From Devosia equisanguinis (GTDB lineage: Bacteria; Pseudomonadota; Alphaproteobacteria; Rhizobiales; Devosiaceae), in contig CAMDAL010000121.1 of NCBI GenBank assembly GCA_945888565.1, positions 1-10,463 of the forward strand: a DNA stretch of 10,463 bases, written 5' to 3'. Of the stretch, positions 1 through 7,007 are shown piece after piece; within the stretch, counting starts at the first letter, position 1, and each line of letters starts with the position of its first letter. The position numbers and the translations under genes are program-made. The notes below the pieces were generated by a model. It was not told the origin of the DNA. It ran no database searches and was given only the letters and a program-made list of their open reading frames with translations.

Positions 1-312
1 CACCGTGGTGCGCGCACGTCGATGCCGGAATTGGTGACCTCGGTCGTGGCCGGGATCAGGAAGCATGGCGACGTCGCCTTCGGCAACATCGTCGGCTCCA
101 ACATTTACAACATCCTCGGGATCGGCGGCTTCACCGCACTCATCGCGCCGGGAGCGGTTCCAGCCGAGATCGTCAGTTTCGACAACGTCGTGATGGTCGT
201 CGTGTCTCTGGCGCTTGTTGCCTTCGCATGGACGGGGCGCAAGATCGCGCGATGGGAGGGCGCGGTGCTGCTCGCCGGTTACCTCGCCTACGTCTACGTG
301 ATTTGGCCCTAA
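1..312 (+). CDS. Calcium/sodium antiporter (CaCA family), C-terminal fragment
   Basis: This is the end of an inner-membrane cation/Ca2+ exchanger; the start lies outside the window. The second alpha-repeat signature is visible: TSMPELVTS at about codons 6-14, then GNIVGSNIYNILGIGG (from about base 82), whose acidic and Asn/Ser residues line the ion site in the family. Two further hydrophobic segments follow (about 183-228 and 258-309), and the protein ends in a membrane segment, as usual for YrbG-like exchangers. The family normally has a Gly just before TS (GTS-x-PEL); here the same frame reads GARTS, and bases 2-10 in another frame read TVV, the usual residues of that strand. A small deletion near bases 11-16 is possible, so the gene may be frameshifted. 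Family call firm; intactness uncertain. Confidence 0.8.
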   Translation, partial: HRGARTSMPELVTSVVAGIRKHGDVAFGNIVGSNIYNILGIGGFTALIAPGAVPAEIVSFDNVVMVVVSLALVAFAWTGRKIARWEGAVLLAGYLAYVYVIWP

Positions 313-639
313 CCGTATGGGCGTCGGAAGTGCCTCTCCAACTTCGGCGCCTACAGCCACCCCTTGCGCTTAAAGGATGAGTAAGGGGGCCGCCGAGAGC
401 CCCATAAGCCCCAATGCGAAAGGGTAGACGAGTATGCGCAACGTGCTGGCCCGTCTCGCCGCAGCCTTGCATCTGGAAAGCTAGCTAAGCGGCCCCTGTG
501 ACCAAGATTCTCCTGGGTGCCGTTGTCTTGGCGACCCCTTGTTGCGGACAGCGCCTCTGGCACCGGATTCCTTTGAGACGGAGCGAAACACGGCGTCTTT
601 CGCCAGCCTCACCGATGCATAACACCCCCCTCGAAGGGG
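313..639. other. Intergenic stretch with only tiny or broken reading frames
   Basis: This gap lies between the antiporter stop and the xfp stop, so the two genes converge here. I see no RNA gene and no strong intrinsic terminator. It holds three short plus-strand frames: 377-427 (16 codons, AAGG just before ATG), 434-484 (16 codons, MRNVLARLAAALHLES) and a GTG frame at 498. The last begins MTKILLGAVVLA, like a signal peptide, but then runs into Cys/Arg-rich sequence; the other two frames continue more naturally for a secreted peptide. It looks like decayed coding sequence rather than working genes. Confidence 0.4.
626..639 (-). terminator. Short hairpin just after xfp stop, weak terminator candidate
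   Basis: Read on the minus strand, the bases directly after the xfp TAG form CCCCT-TCG-AGGGG, a five-base-pair stem with a three-base loop. It is not followed by a run of T. Its position fits the end of the xfp transcript, but the stem is short and it may only protect the 3' end. Confidence 0.25.
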
Positions 640-3018
640 CTACAGGCGTGGCGAGTTGCCGCCGGACCACACCCATTCGCGGATCTCAGTCATGTCGTCG
701 CCGTGCTCGCGGATGTAGACCCTGTGTCCGGAAAGCCGGACATCAACAAACTCGGTGAATGCGGCGCGCCTGCCCGCGAGGGCGCCGACCCGGTCCACTG
801 CCGCCTTGGCGAGGTGGAAGCGATCCAGTTCGTTGAGCACCGCCATGTCGAAGGGCGTCGTCGTGGTACCTTCTTCCTGGAACCCGTGGACATGAAAATT
901 GGCATGGTTCCGGCGGCGATAGGTGAGCCGATGGATGAGGGCGGGATACCCGTGGAAGGCGAAGATCACGGGCTTGTCCGTGGTGAAGATCGCGTCGAAT
1001 GCGGCGTCATCCATGCCATGGGGGTGCTGGCTCGGAGCCTGCAAGGTCATCAGGTCGACGACGTTGACGAAGCGAACCTTCAGTTCGGGGAACTGCTCGC
1101 GCAGTATCTTCACGGCGGCGAGGGCTTCCATCGTGGGCACATCACCGGCGCTGGCCATCACCACGTCAGGTTCATCAGAACCGCAGTTCGAGGCCCATTC
1201 CCACGTGCCAAGCCCTGCCTTGCAATGGGCTGCGGCGGCGTCACGGCTCAGCCACTGCGGTGCGGGTTGCTTGCCGGCAACGATGACGTTGATGTAGTCG
1301 CGGCTGCGCAGGCAGTGATCAACGACCGAGAGCAGCGTGTTGGCATCCGGTGGCAGGTAGACGCGCACCACGCTCGCCTTCTTGTTCATGACATGGTCGA
1401 GAAAGCCCGGATCCTGGTGGCTGAAGCCGTTGTGGTCCTGGCGCCAGACATGCGAGGTCAGAAGATAGGTCAGCGAGGCGATTGGTTTGCGCCATGGCAC
1501 GTCCTTGGCGACATTCAGCCATTTCGCATGCTGGTTGAACATGGAGTCCACGATGTGGATGAAGGCCTCGTAGCACGAAAAGAAACCGTGCCGCCCGGTC
1601 AGCAGGTATCCCTCAAGCCAGCCTTGGCACAGATGCTCGCTGAGCACCTCCATCACCCGCCCGTCCGCAGCAAGCTGACGGTCGGTTTCGAGTTGCTCGC
1701 CGATAAACACGCGATTGGTGGTCTCGAACACCGCCCCCAACCGGTTGGATTCGGTTTCGTCCGGCCCGAAAACCCGGAAATTGCTGGCGTCCGAGTTGAG
1801 CCTGAACACATCGCGGAGGAACTCGCCCGCCGCGCGCGTGGCCTCGCCGGTCAAGGCTCCAGGCGCCACGACATCAAGCGCATAGTCGCGAAAGTCGGGA
1901 AGCTTCAGGTCCGCCAGCAGCAGGCCGCCATTGGCGTGGGGATTGGCGCCCATCCGACGCCTGCCAGTCGGAGCCAGTGCGGCCAGTTCGGGCCGTAGCC
2001 GCCCCGTCGGGTCGAACAGTTCTTGCGGCCTGTAGCTCCTCAGCCAGGTCTCGAGGATTTCGAGGTGGCCCGGGACCTCCGCCAGCTTCGCCAGCGGCAC
2101 CTGGTGCGAACGCCAAGTCCCCTCGGTGGGTTTCCCATCGACCTCCTTGGGTCCTGTCCAGCCCTTGGGGGAGCGCAGGACGATCATCGGCCAGGCCGGC
2201 CGATCCGTGTCGCCGCCGTCGCGGGCGGCTGACTGTATCGATCGGATGTCCGCGAGAGCCGTTTCGAGAGTCGCCGCCATCAGCTGGTGCATGGTGGCCG
2301 GATCATCCCCCTCCACGTAGTGCGGGGTGTAGCCATAGCCGCGGAAGAGCGCGTCGAGTTCCTCGTGGCTGATCCGCGACAAGACGGTGGGGCTCGCGAT
2401 CTTGTAGCCGTTGAGATGCAGTATGGGCAGCACCGCGCCATCACGCGCCGGGTTCAGGAACTTGTTGGAATGCCAGCTTGTCGCCAGCGCACCGGTCTCG
2501 GCTTCGCCGTCGCCAACCACGCACGCGACGACCAGGTCGGGATTGTCGAACGCGGCCCCATAGGCGTGCATGAGGGAATAACCCAGTTCTCCCCCTTCAT
2601 TGATCGAGCCGGGCACCTCGGGGGCGACGTGGCTGGGGATACCGCCCGGCCAGGAGAACTGCGTCATCAGCCGCTTCAGGCCAGCCAAATCCTGGCCGAC
2701 GTCTGGATAGAGCTCGCTATAGGTCCCTTCCAGGTAGGTGTTGGCGACCAGACCCGGTCCGCCATGCCCCGGCCCGGTGACGTAGATCATGTTGAGATCC
2801 ATCGCCTTGATCATCCGGTTGAGGTGAACGTAGACGAAGTTCAGACCCGGCGTTGTCCCCCAATGCCCCAGGAGACGCGGCTTCACATGGGCCAGGGTCA
2901 ACGGCTCGGTCAGCAGGGGATTGTCCCTGAGGTAGATCTGACCGACCGACAGATAGTTCGCGGCCCGCCAATAGGCGTCCATGACGGCCAGTTCGTCTGC
3001 CGGAAGCGGAGTCGTCAT
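640..3018 (-). CDS. xfp: Xylulose-5-phosphate/fructose-6-phosphate phosphoketolase
   Basis: This thiamine-diphosphate enzyme cleaves xylulose 5-phosphate or fructose 6-phosphate with inorganic phosphate, giving acetyl phosphate plus glyceraldehyde 3-phosphate or erythrose 4-phosphate. At 792 residues it has the family length. Visible signatures are GHWGTTPGLNF (51-61), GPGHGGPG (82-89), EGGELGYS (141-148) and the cofactor motif GDGEAETG (169-176), with the conserved stretch GAAFDNPDLVVACVVGDGE leading into it. The ATG overlaps the ackA stop by four bases (ATGA), and AAGGA sits about nine bases upstream, so translation is likely coupled. The product acetyl phosphate is the substrate of the enzyme encoded just upstream. 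Whether it prefers the C5 or C6 sugar cannot be told from sequence. A long plus-strand open frame (703-1998) overlaps it but is a shadow of GC-rich coding DNA. Confidence 0.97.
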   Translation of the reverse strand: MTTPLPADELAVMDAYWRAANYLSVGQIYLRDNPLLTEPLTLAHVKPRLLGHWGTTPGLNFVYVHLNRMIKAMDLNMIYVTGPGHGGPGLVANTYLEGTYSELYPDVGQDLAGLKRLMTQFSWPGGIPSHVAPEVPGSINEGGELGYSLMHAYGAAFDNPDLVVACVVGDGEAETGALATSWHSNKFLNPARDGAVLPILHLNGYKIASPTVLSRISHEELDALFRGYGYTPHYVEGDDPATMHQLMAATLETALADIRSIQSAARDGGDTDRPAWPMIVLRSPKGWTGPKEVDGKPTEGTWRSHQVPLAKLAEVPGHLEILETWLRSYRPQELFDPTGRLRPELAALAPTGRRRMGANPHANGGLLLADLKLPDFRDYALDVVAPGALTGEATRAAGEFLRDVFRLNSDASNFRVFGPDETESNRLGAVFETTNRVFIGEQLETDRQLAADGRVMEVLSEHLCQGWLEGYLLTGRHGFFSCYEAFIHIVDSMFNQHAKWLNVAKDVPWRKPIASLTYLLTSHVWRQDHNGFSHQDPGFLDHVMNKKASVVRVYLPPDANTLLSVVDHCLRSRDYINVIVAGKQPAPQWLSRDAAAAHCKAGLGTWEWASNCGSDEPDVVMASAGDVPTMEALAAVKILREQFPELKVRFVNVVDLMTLQAPSQHPHGMDDAAFDAIFTTDKPVIFAFHGYPALIHRLTYRRRNHANFHVHGFQEEGTTTTPFDMAVLNELDRFHLAKAAVDRVGALAGRRAAFTEFVDVRLSGHRVYIREHGDDMTEIREWVWSGGNSPRL

Positions 3019-4229
3019 GACAGTTTATCCTTGTGCTGCAGAGTTGCGGCGACGGCGGTCGCGATAACCGCTTCTTCGTCAGTTTGAATGACGCGAACTG
3101 AGACCCGCGAGGTTGAACTTGATATGACAGCGGCCGCGGACTGGTTGAGCGCGCTGTCGATGTCGATGCCGAGAAACCCGAGGCCGCTGCAGATGCGCTT
3201 GCGGATCTCGGCAGACTTCTCCCCGATGCCGCCGCTGAACACGAGAACCTCGAGGCCGTTCAAGGTGGCCGCAAGGGCGCCGATGGTTTGCCTGATCCGA
3301 TAGCAGAACAGCGCCAGGGCCTCGGCCGCCCGTGCGTCAGTCGCTTCCGCCGCGAGGAGGTCCCGCACATCTGCGCTGGTGCCCGAGGTGCCGAGCAATC
3401 CCGATTGGTGATTGACCATTCGATCGAAGGACCGGGCATCCATGCCCTCGGATTCCGCAAGGTAGCGAACCAGTCCGGGGTCAAGGTCGCCACTGCGGGT
3501 TCCCATCGGCACCCCGGCTGCGGGCGTGAAGCCCATTGAGGTATCGACGCTGCGGCCACCATGGACCGCAGCCAGGCTGGCCCCGTTGCCCAGGTGTGCG
3601 AGCACGAGCCGGCCGGCCGCTACCTGCTCTCCGGCCTGGCGCCGCAGGTCCTGCAGCAGATAGCTGTAGGATAGGCCATGAAAGCCGTAGCGCTGCACAC
3701 CCTGCTCGTGGAGGCGGCGCGGGATCGGCAGCATTCGGGCGACCAGCGGCATGTCGCGGTGAAACGCGGTGTCGAAACAGGCGACTTGCGGCAGCCCCGG
3801 ATAGCGGGCGACGCATGATCTCAGCATCGCAATCTCGGCGGGCAGATGTTCTGGCGCATATGAGGAAATGCGTTCGAGTTCGCCGATGAGCGCGTCGTCG
3901 ATCCTGCCATGTGCGCGATAGTTTGGCCCCCCATGGACAATGCGATGGCCAATCGCCGCGATCGCCTCGGGGCCGACCTCGCGGTCGAGCCAGCCAAACA
4001 ACGCGTCGAGTGCTTCGACATGGCTCGCCGCCGGCACATCGCTGGTCTGCCGCTCGAGATCCACGCCCTCGACTTCGAAGGTGCTGCCCGGGCGCCCGAG
4101 CCGATCCAGCTTCCCGCCAAGTCGTCGAGTCTTGCCATCCACCTCGAAGAGCGAGAACTTGAGGCTAGAGGACCCACCGTTGAGCGTGAGCGCATATCGA
4201 CGATCAGACTTGGATCCCTGCCTGCCCAT
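3015..4229 (-). CDS. ackA: Acetate kinase
   Basis: This cytoplasmic ASKHA-fold kinase converts acetyl phosphate and ADP to acetate and ATP, completing the phosphoketolase shunt with the downstream xfp. In the 404-residue form the motifs are LTLNGGSSSLKF (about 14-25), GHRIVHGG (about 94-101, with the substrate-binding Arg), CFDTAFHRDMP (about 151-161, catalytic Asp), YGFHGLSY (about 181-188), MGTRSGDLDPG (about 242-252, catalytic Arg) and FSGGIGEKSAEIRKR near the C-terminus. The first Asn loop reads NGGSSS where many homologues have NAGSSS or NCGSSS. An ATG at 4256 would add nine residues, but it has no clear ribosome site. The ATG at 4229 has GGGAG eight bases upstream and gives a typical length, so I chose it. 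About 100 bases without a gene separate it from the CBS gene upstream; I see no terminator or promoter there. Confidence 0.96.
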   Translation of the reverse strand: MGRQGSKSDRRYALTLNGGSSSLKFSLFEVDGKTRRLGGKLDRLGRPGSTFEVEGVDLERQTSDVPAASHVEALDALFGWLDREVGPEAIAAIGHRIVHGGPNYRAHGRIDDALIGELERISSYAPEHLPAEIAMLRSCVARYPGLPQVACFDTAFHRDMPLVARMLPIPRRLHEQGVQRYGFHGLSYSYLLQDLRRQAGEQVAAGRLVLAHLGNGASLAAVHGGRSVDTSMGFTPAAGVPMGTRSGDLDPGLVRYLAESEGMDARSFDRMVNHQSGLLGTSGTSADVRDLLAAEATDARAAEALALFCYRIRQTIGALAATLNGLEVLVFSGGIGEKSAEIRKRICSGLGFLGIDIDSALNQSAAAVISSSTSRVSVRVIQTDEEAVIATAVAATLQHKDKLS

Positions 4230-4355
4230 GCTCTCGGCTCCCGATTGTGCGGTCATGAAGACTGGCGGTGTGATCCCAACCGGTTCGGGTTCCGATGCAG
4301 TCCCAGCGTCTGGACATGTTACCGCGCCAAGGGAGAAGCGGCAGGAATTGTTCCC

Positions 4356-5015
4356 CTACCCGGGTCGTTCGATCCGGAGGTAATCTTCGACGCCAGCGGC
4401 GCCTGGAACATTGTCCACAATGACGCGGATGGCCCGATGTTCCTGAGCGCTGCTGGTCGACCCGTTGAGGCGGACGATTCCACGTTCGACTGTCACGGTG
4501 GGAAGCGTAGCCATCGGCAGGGCCTCACCCAGGCGAGCCAACACGCTCAGACGAAGGGCATCGTCGCCCCTGGCGATCGTTCCTGGCGTGCTTCGAGCGA
4601 TGATGCCCAGCAGATCCTTACGACTGACCATGCCGACGATCCGCCCATCGCGCACGATCGGCACACGCTTGATCTTCCGGCTGACAAGCAAGCCGGCGAT
4701 CTCCTCGACTGTAGCGTCCTCTGGCAGGGTAGCGACCGGCGTCGTCATCACGTCTTTGACGCACCAGCTGTTCGCCTTGATGATGATCTCGTAGGACTCG
4801 TTCGCCGAGAGTCCCGGTGGGGGCCCCTGGCCGAATTCCATCCGCCTGATGAGGTCACCTTCTGTGATCATCCCGACAAGGACGCCGTCGTCGTCCACGA
4901 CCGGCAGGCCGCTTACGCCACGATCGAGCATGAGCCGGGCAGCATGCGCTACTCCGTAGCCTGGGCTTATCGTGAAGATCTGGCGAGTCATGACGTCGGT
5001 GGCGTTCACTTCCAT
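4356..5015 (-). CDS. CBS-CBS-BON domain protein
   Basis: The 219-residue product has two CBS motifs, about 8-58 (DVMTRQIFTISP, GLPVVDDDGVLVGMITEGDLIRR) and about 88-141 (DVMTTPVATLPEDATV, RVPIVRDGRIVGMVSRKDLL), then a BON domain at about 153-216 (TVTVERGIVRLNGSTSS, VDNVPGAAGVEDYL). No signal peptide or membrane segment is seen, so it should be cytoplasmic. Paired CBS motifs usually bind adenine nucleotides and BON domains bind other molecules or membranes, so a role as an energy-state sensor is plausible but not shown. It is the first gene of the unit with ackA and xfp and would be controlled by the FNR-type box upstream. The ATG at 5015 has GAGGG almost touching it. A GTG at 5009 has GAGG at good spacing and starts M-NATDVM like homologues, so the real start may be two codons later. 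Confidence 0.9.
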   Translation of the reverse strand: MEVNATDVMTRQIFTISPGYGVAHAARLMLDRGVSGLPVVDDDGVLVGMITEGDLIRRMEFGQGPPPGLSANESYEIIIKANSWCVKDVMTTPVATLPEDATVEEIAGLLVSRKIKRVPIVRDGRIVGMVSRKDLLGIIARSTPGTIARGDDALRLSVLARLGEALPMATLPTVTVERGIVRLNGSTSSAQEHRAIRVIVDNVPGAAGVEDYLRIERPG

Positions 5016-5093
5016 CCCTCAACTTGACTTCTGCCCAAGCCAATACTGGCCGGTCGCTTGGCCGCACCTTCCCGCAGACCGCAATGGTCCGTG

Positions 5094-5107
5094 TTGATCC
5101 TGATCAA
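5094..5107. promoter_or_regulatory. FNR/FixK-type operator, perfect palindrome
   Basis: The bases TTGATCCTGATCAA match the consensus TTGAT-N4-ATCAA at every fixed position. In alphaproteobacteria this site is bound by FnrL, FixK or related CRP/FNR regulators under low oxygen. Its centre is about 85 bases upstream of the CBS-BON ATG (minus strand). A weak -10-like TATTGG lies at 5040-5045 (minus), which would place the box at a distance suited to class I activation; that promoter is a guess. The nearest plus-strand gene starts about 340 bases away, so the CBS-ackA-xfp unit is the likely target. Confidence 0.75.
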
Positions 5108-5445
5108 GCTGGGTGCGGCATCCGACAAGCATGAACCGCCCTGATGAACAGACAATGGGTGTCGGGGAAGGGGATGTCGGTGCCCGAGCACGGTCCGCCC
5201 GCCGCAAGGCAGGGCTTTGAACAGTCCGTCGCTGCATTTCTAACCGGACGAGCCTTGGTGATCAGCCGCTCACTGGCAGCTTGGTCTCGTTGGCAGTCAG
5301 TATCCGCTTGAGCTCGTCGGTCCAGGTCAAGCAGGGAAATCGGAGCGACGCTTGCATAGGGAAGCGCCAATACAGTTCGGCAAGAGCGATGCATGCCCCT
5401 TGGCTGGCGTCAGGTGGGCCCGAAGCGTTTATGGTAGTGGTCACA
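5108..5445. other. Stretch without a recognisable gene
   Basis: No family is recognised here on either strand. A 55-codon plus frame (5144-5311) and the tail of a minus frame (5262 to about 5440) are open, but neither has a good ribosome site or a family pattern I know. The minus frame tail (ALAELYWRFPMQASLRF..., ending at 5262) has moderate GC at third positions and reads somewhat protein-like, so an unknown small gene or decayed remnant cannot be excluded. Confidence 0.3.
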
Positions 5446-5607
5446 ATGGCAAAGCGCATCGAGAAACGAGACTTGCCCGTCAGGACCTGCGCGACCTGCA
5501 ACCGGCCATTCGTCTGGCGCAAGAAGTGGGCGAAGGTCTGGGATGAGGTCAAGTATTGCTCCGACGCGTGCCGCGCACAAAGGCAGAAAGGGCAATGCGT
5601 GCCATAG
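5446..5607 (+). CDS. DUF2256 small zinc-ribbon protein
   Basis: This 53-residue basic protein matches the DUF2256 pattern: a lysine-rich start, CATC (Cys15, Cys18), RPFVWRKKWAKVWDEVKYCS (20-39) and a second Cys pair, Cys38 and Cys42. The four cysteines should bind one zinc ion. The function of the family is not known to me beyond this; in other genomes it often lies near photolyase/cryptochrome-like genes, none of which is seen here. The open frame extends upstream to 5281, but that part has no family pattern. The ATG at 5446 gives the usual short length; an ATG at 5431 is possible, and neither has a strong ribosome site. The last residues (QKGQCVP) run past the usual end of the family and overlap the antisense MBL-like stub, suggesting the gene's tail was replaced at a junction. 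Confidence 0.8.
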   Translation: MAKRIEKRDLPVRTCATCNRPFVWRKKWAKVWDEVKYCSDACRAQRQKGQCVP

Positions 5608-5627
5608 TTGAGGTGGTGGATACGCAT
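5589..5627 (-). pseudogene. Probable 5' stub of an MBL-fold hydrolase gene
   Basis: Read leftwards from ATG at 5627, the first 13 codons give MRIHHLNYGTHCP, close to the start of a family of metallo-beta-lactamase-fold hydrolases that begins M-(R/K)-IHHLNCGT-x-CP, as I remember it. GGAG lies nine bases upstream of the ATG (5637-5640). After codon 13 the frame is simply the antisense of the DUF2256 gene, so the rest of the hydrolase is missing. A short match could be chance, but the start codon, ribosome site and motif together favour a gene cut off at this point. Confidence 0.35.
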
Positions 5628-5889
5628 TGTCCGAGGCTCCGGGCCGCGGCGATATCGCGCGTGTCGACAGTTCCCGAAGCATCGCAGAAGACCAGCGGCG
5701 AAGGGCGCCTCGTGTCCAAGGCTGGAATGGCTCCGCTCAGGCCTCATAGATACACTGTCGGGCGATGATGTGCGCTAGCTTGCAGACTTTGTCGGCAAGT
5801 CGACCGGGACACCCTTCCCACCAACGGGCGACCGACAGGGCTAGCGGAACGAAGCAGGATTGTTGCGGTCTGTTCTTACCCAAGAAGCC

Positions 5890-5968
5890 CGGAAATGCGT
5901 GGTCCGGCACCGTGGCCTGCTTCGGGAGCAGGGGGGTCGAGTGTGTTCGAATCCCTCCACTCCGACCA
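5890..5968 (+). pseudogene. tRNA-Pro(CGG) relic, 3' half preserved
   Basis: The anticodon arm is perfect: stem CCTGC (5916-5920) and GCAGG (5928-5932) around the loop TTCGGGA, with anticodon CGG at 5923-5925 and the G that follows it in proline tRNAs. The T-loop TTCGAAT, the acceptor strand CACTCCG, discriminator A and encoded CCA (5966-5968) also fit bacterial tRNA-Pro. The 5' half does not: only the first four bases (CGGA) pair with the acceptor strand, the D-stem is weak although a GTCCGGCA-like D-loop remains, and the T-stem (GTGTG against CCCTC) has mismatches with a few extra bases before it. It is unlikely to be a working tRNA. The shape, good from the anticodon stem to CCA and poor before it, is typical of an attachment-site copy left by an integrating element. 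Confidence 0.6.
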
Positions 5969-5971
5969 ATC

Positions 5972-6002
5972 AACCCCGGCCTCTCGCGAGGCCGGGGTTT
6001 TT
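5972..6002 (+). terminator. Strong intrinsic terminator after the tRNA relic
   Basis: A perfect 12-base-pair stem (AACCCCGGCCTC with GAGGCCGGGGTT) closes a TCGC loop and runs into five T residues at 5998-6002. It starts four bases after the CCA end of the tRNA relic, the usual place for a tRNA terminator. On the other strand the stem lies 30 bases beyond the terC stop but lacks a T-run, so it would only partly help to end terC transcription. Confidence 0.9.
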
Positions 6003-6032
6003 CGTTTCGACAGGGTCTGAACTGCGTGGCGA

Positions 6033-7007
6033 TCAGCTCGGCAGAACCGCCCGGCGCGTCTTCCAGAGCGAGCCGATGATACCGACCGCCAGGATGCCGA
6101 GGGTGACCGAGAGCGACACCATCGGGGGGATCTTGGCGAGACCGAGCATATCGGCCACGAAGATCTTGGAGCCGATGAAGATCAGCACCGCCGCCAGCGC
6201 ATACTTGAGGTAGACGAAGCGATCCACCATCGCGGCGAGCGCGAAGTAGAGGGCGCGCAGCCCAAGGATGGCAAAGACATTCGAGGTCAGCACGATGTAG
6301 GGGTCGGTGGTGATCGCGAAGATCGCCGGGATCGAATCGACCGCAAAGATCAGGTCCGCCAGTTCCACCATCACCAGTGCCGCGAACAGCGGCGTGATGA
6401 AGAGGCGCATTCGTCCCGCCGCGTCAGGTTGGCGTACGAAGAACTTCTCCCCGTGCAACTCCTTCGTCATGTTCAGGCGCTTGGTTATGAACTGCACCAC
6501 CGGGCTCGCCGCGACGTCGTGCTTCTTGTCGGCGGTGAGCAGCATCTTGATGCCGGTCAGCACCAGGAACGCCGCGAAGATGTACAGGACCCAGGAGAAC
6601 TCGGTGACGATTGCCGAGCCGGCGGCGATCATGATGCCACGCAGGATCAGCACGCCGATGATTCCGTAGACGAGCACCCGGTGCTGATACGAAGGCGGGA
6701 TGGCGAAGTAGGAGAAGATCATCGCGATGACGAAGATATTGTCCATCGCGAGGCTCTTTTCGACGACGAACCCCGTCAGGTACTCGGTTGCCGCCTGCCC
6801 ACCCATCCACCAGAAGATGATGCCGCCAAAACCGAGGCCGATGGCGATGTAAAAGGCCGAAAGGCCGAGCGACTCGCGCACGCCGATCGCGTGGCTCTTG
6901 CGGTGCAGCACGCCCAGATCGAAGGCCAGCAGGAGGCCGACGGCCGCCACGAAGGCGACCCAGGTCCAGAGCGGCTTGCTCAGGACTTCGACGAACAGGA
7001 AATCCAT
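6033..7007 (-). CDS. terC: TerC/Alx-family membrane metal transporter
   Basis: The 324-residue product has the Alx-like form of the TerC family, with about eight to nine hydrophobic segments. Family landmarks are AFDLGVLHRK (28-37), VVEKSLAMDNIFVIAMIFSY (81-100) and VELADLIFAVDSIPAIFAI (214-232), whose acidic residues within membrane segments are thought to handle Mn2+ or related ions, and RALYFALAAMVDRFVYLKY (251-269). A charged cytoplasmic loop spans about 159-200. Relatives in enteric bacteria export manganese or support loading of secreted metalloenzymes; the older tellurite label comes from the ter operon. Its ATG follows the terB TAA with no gap, so translation is coupled. I looked for a yybP-ykoY manganese riboswitch in the terB leader and could not recognise one. 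Confidence 0.93.
   Translation of the reverse strand: MDFLFVEVLSKPLWTWVAFVAAVGLLLAFDLGVLHRKSHAIGVRESLGLSAFYIAIGLGFGGIIFWWMGGQAATEYLTGFVVEKSLAMDNIFVIAMIFSYFAIPPSYQHRVLVYGIIGVLILRGIMIAAGSAIVTEFSWVLYIFAAFLVLTGIKMLLTADKKHDVAASPVVQFITKRLNMTKELHGEKFFVRQPDAAGRMRLFITPLFAALVMVELADLIFAVDSIPAIFAITTDPYIVLTSNVFAILGLRALYFALAAMVDRFVYLKYALAAVLIFIGSKIFVADMLGLAKIPPMVSLSVTLGILAVGIIGSLWKTRRAVLPS

Noticed and set aside
703..1998. Long plus-strand open frame of 431 codons
   Set aside because: It is antisense to xfp, which has full family motifs; stop-poor antisense frames are common in GC-rich coding DNA, and its translation shows no domain.
2287..3087. Plus-strand open frame of 266 codons
   Set aside because: Shadow of the N-terminal half of xfp, without a family pattern.
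3909..5027. Plus-strand open frame of 372 codons across ackA and the CBS gene
   Set aside because: It spans two well-supported minus-strand genes and the gap between them, and its composition follows the antisense of both.
5144..5311. Plus-strand 55-codon frame just right of the FNR box
   Set aside because: No ribosome site, no recognisable family and ordinary third-position use; the box fits the minus-strand operon better.
5262..5747. Minus-strand frame of 161 codons
   Set aside because: Its middle is antisense to DUF2256 and its start shows no family. The tail (5262-5440) reads somewhat protein-like, so only that part is left open as unknown.
5737..5973. Minus-strand frame starting MIGRSGGIRTHSTP
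   Set aside because: GGIRTH-type peptides are a known false product of reading antisense through a tRNA 3' end; here it supports the tRNA relic, not a protein.
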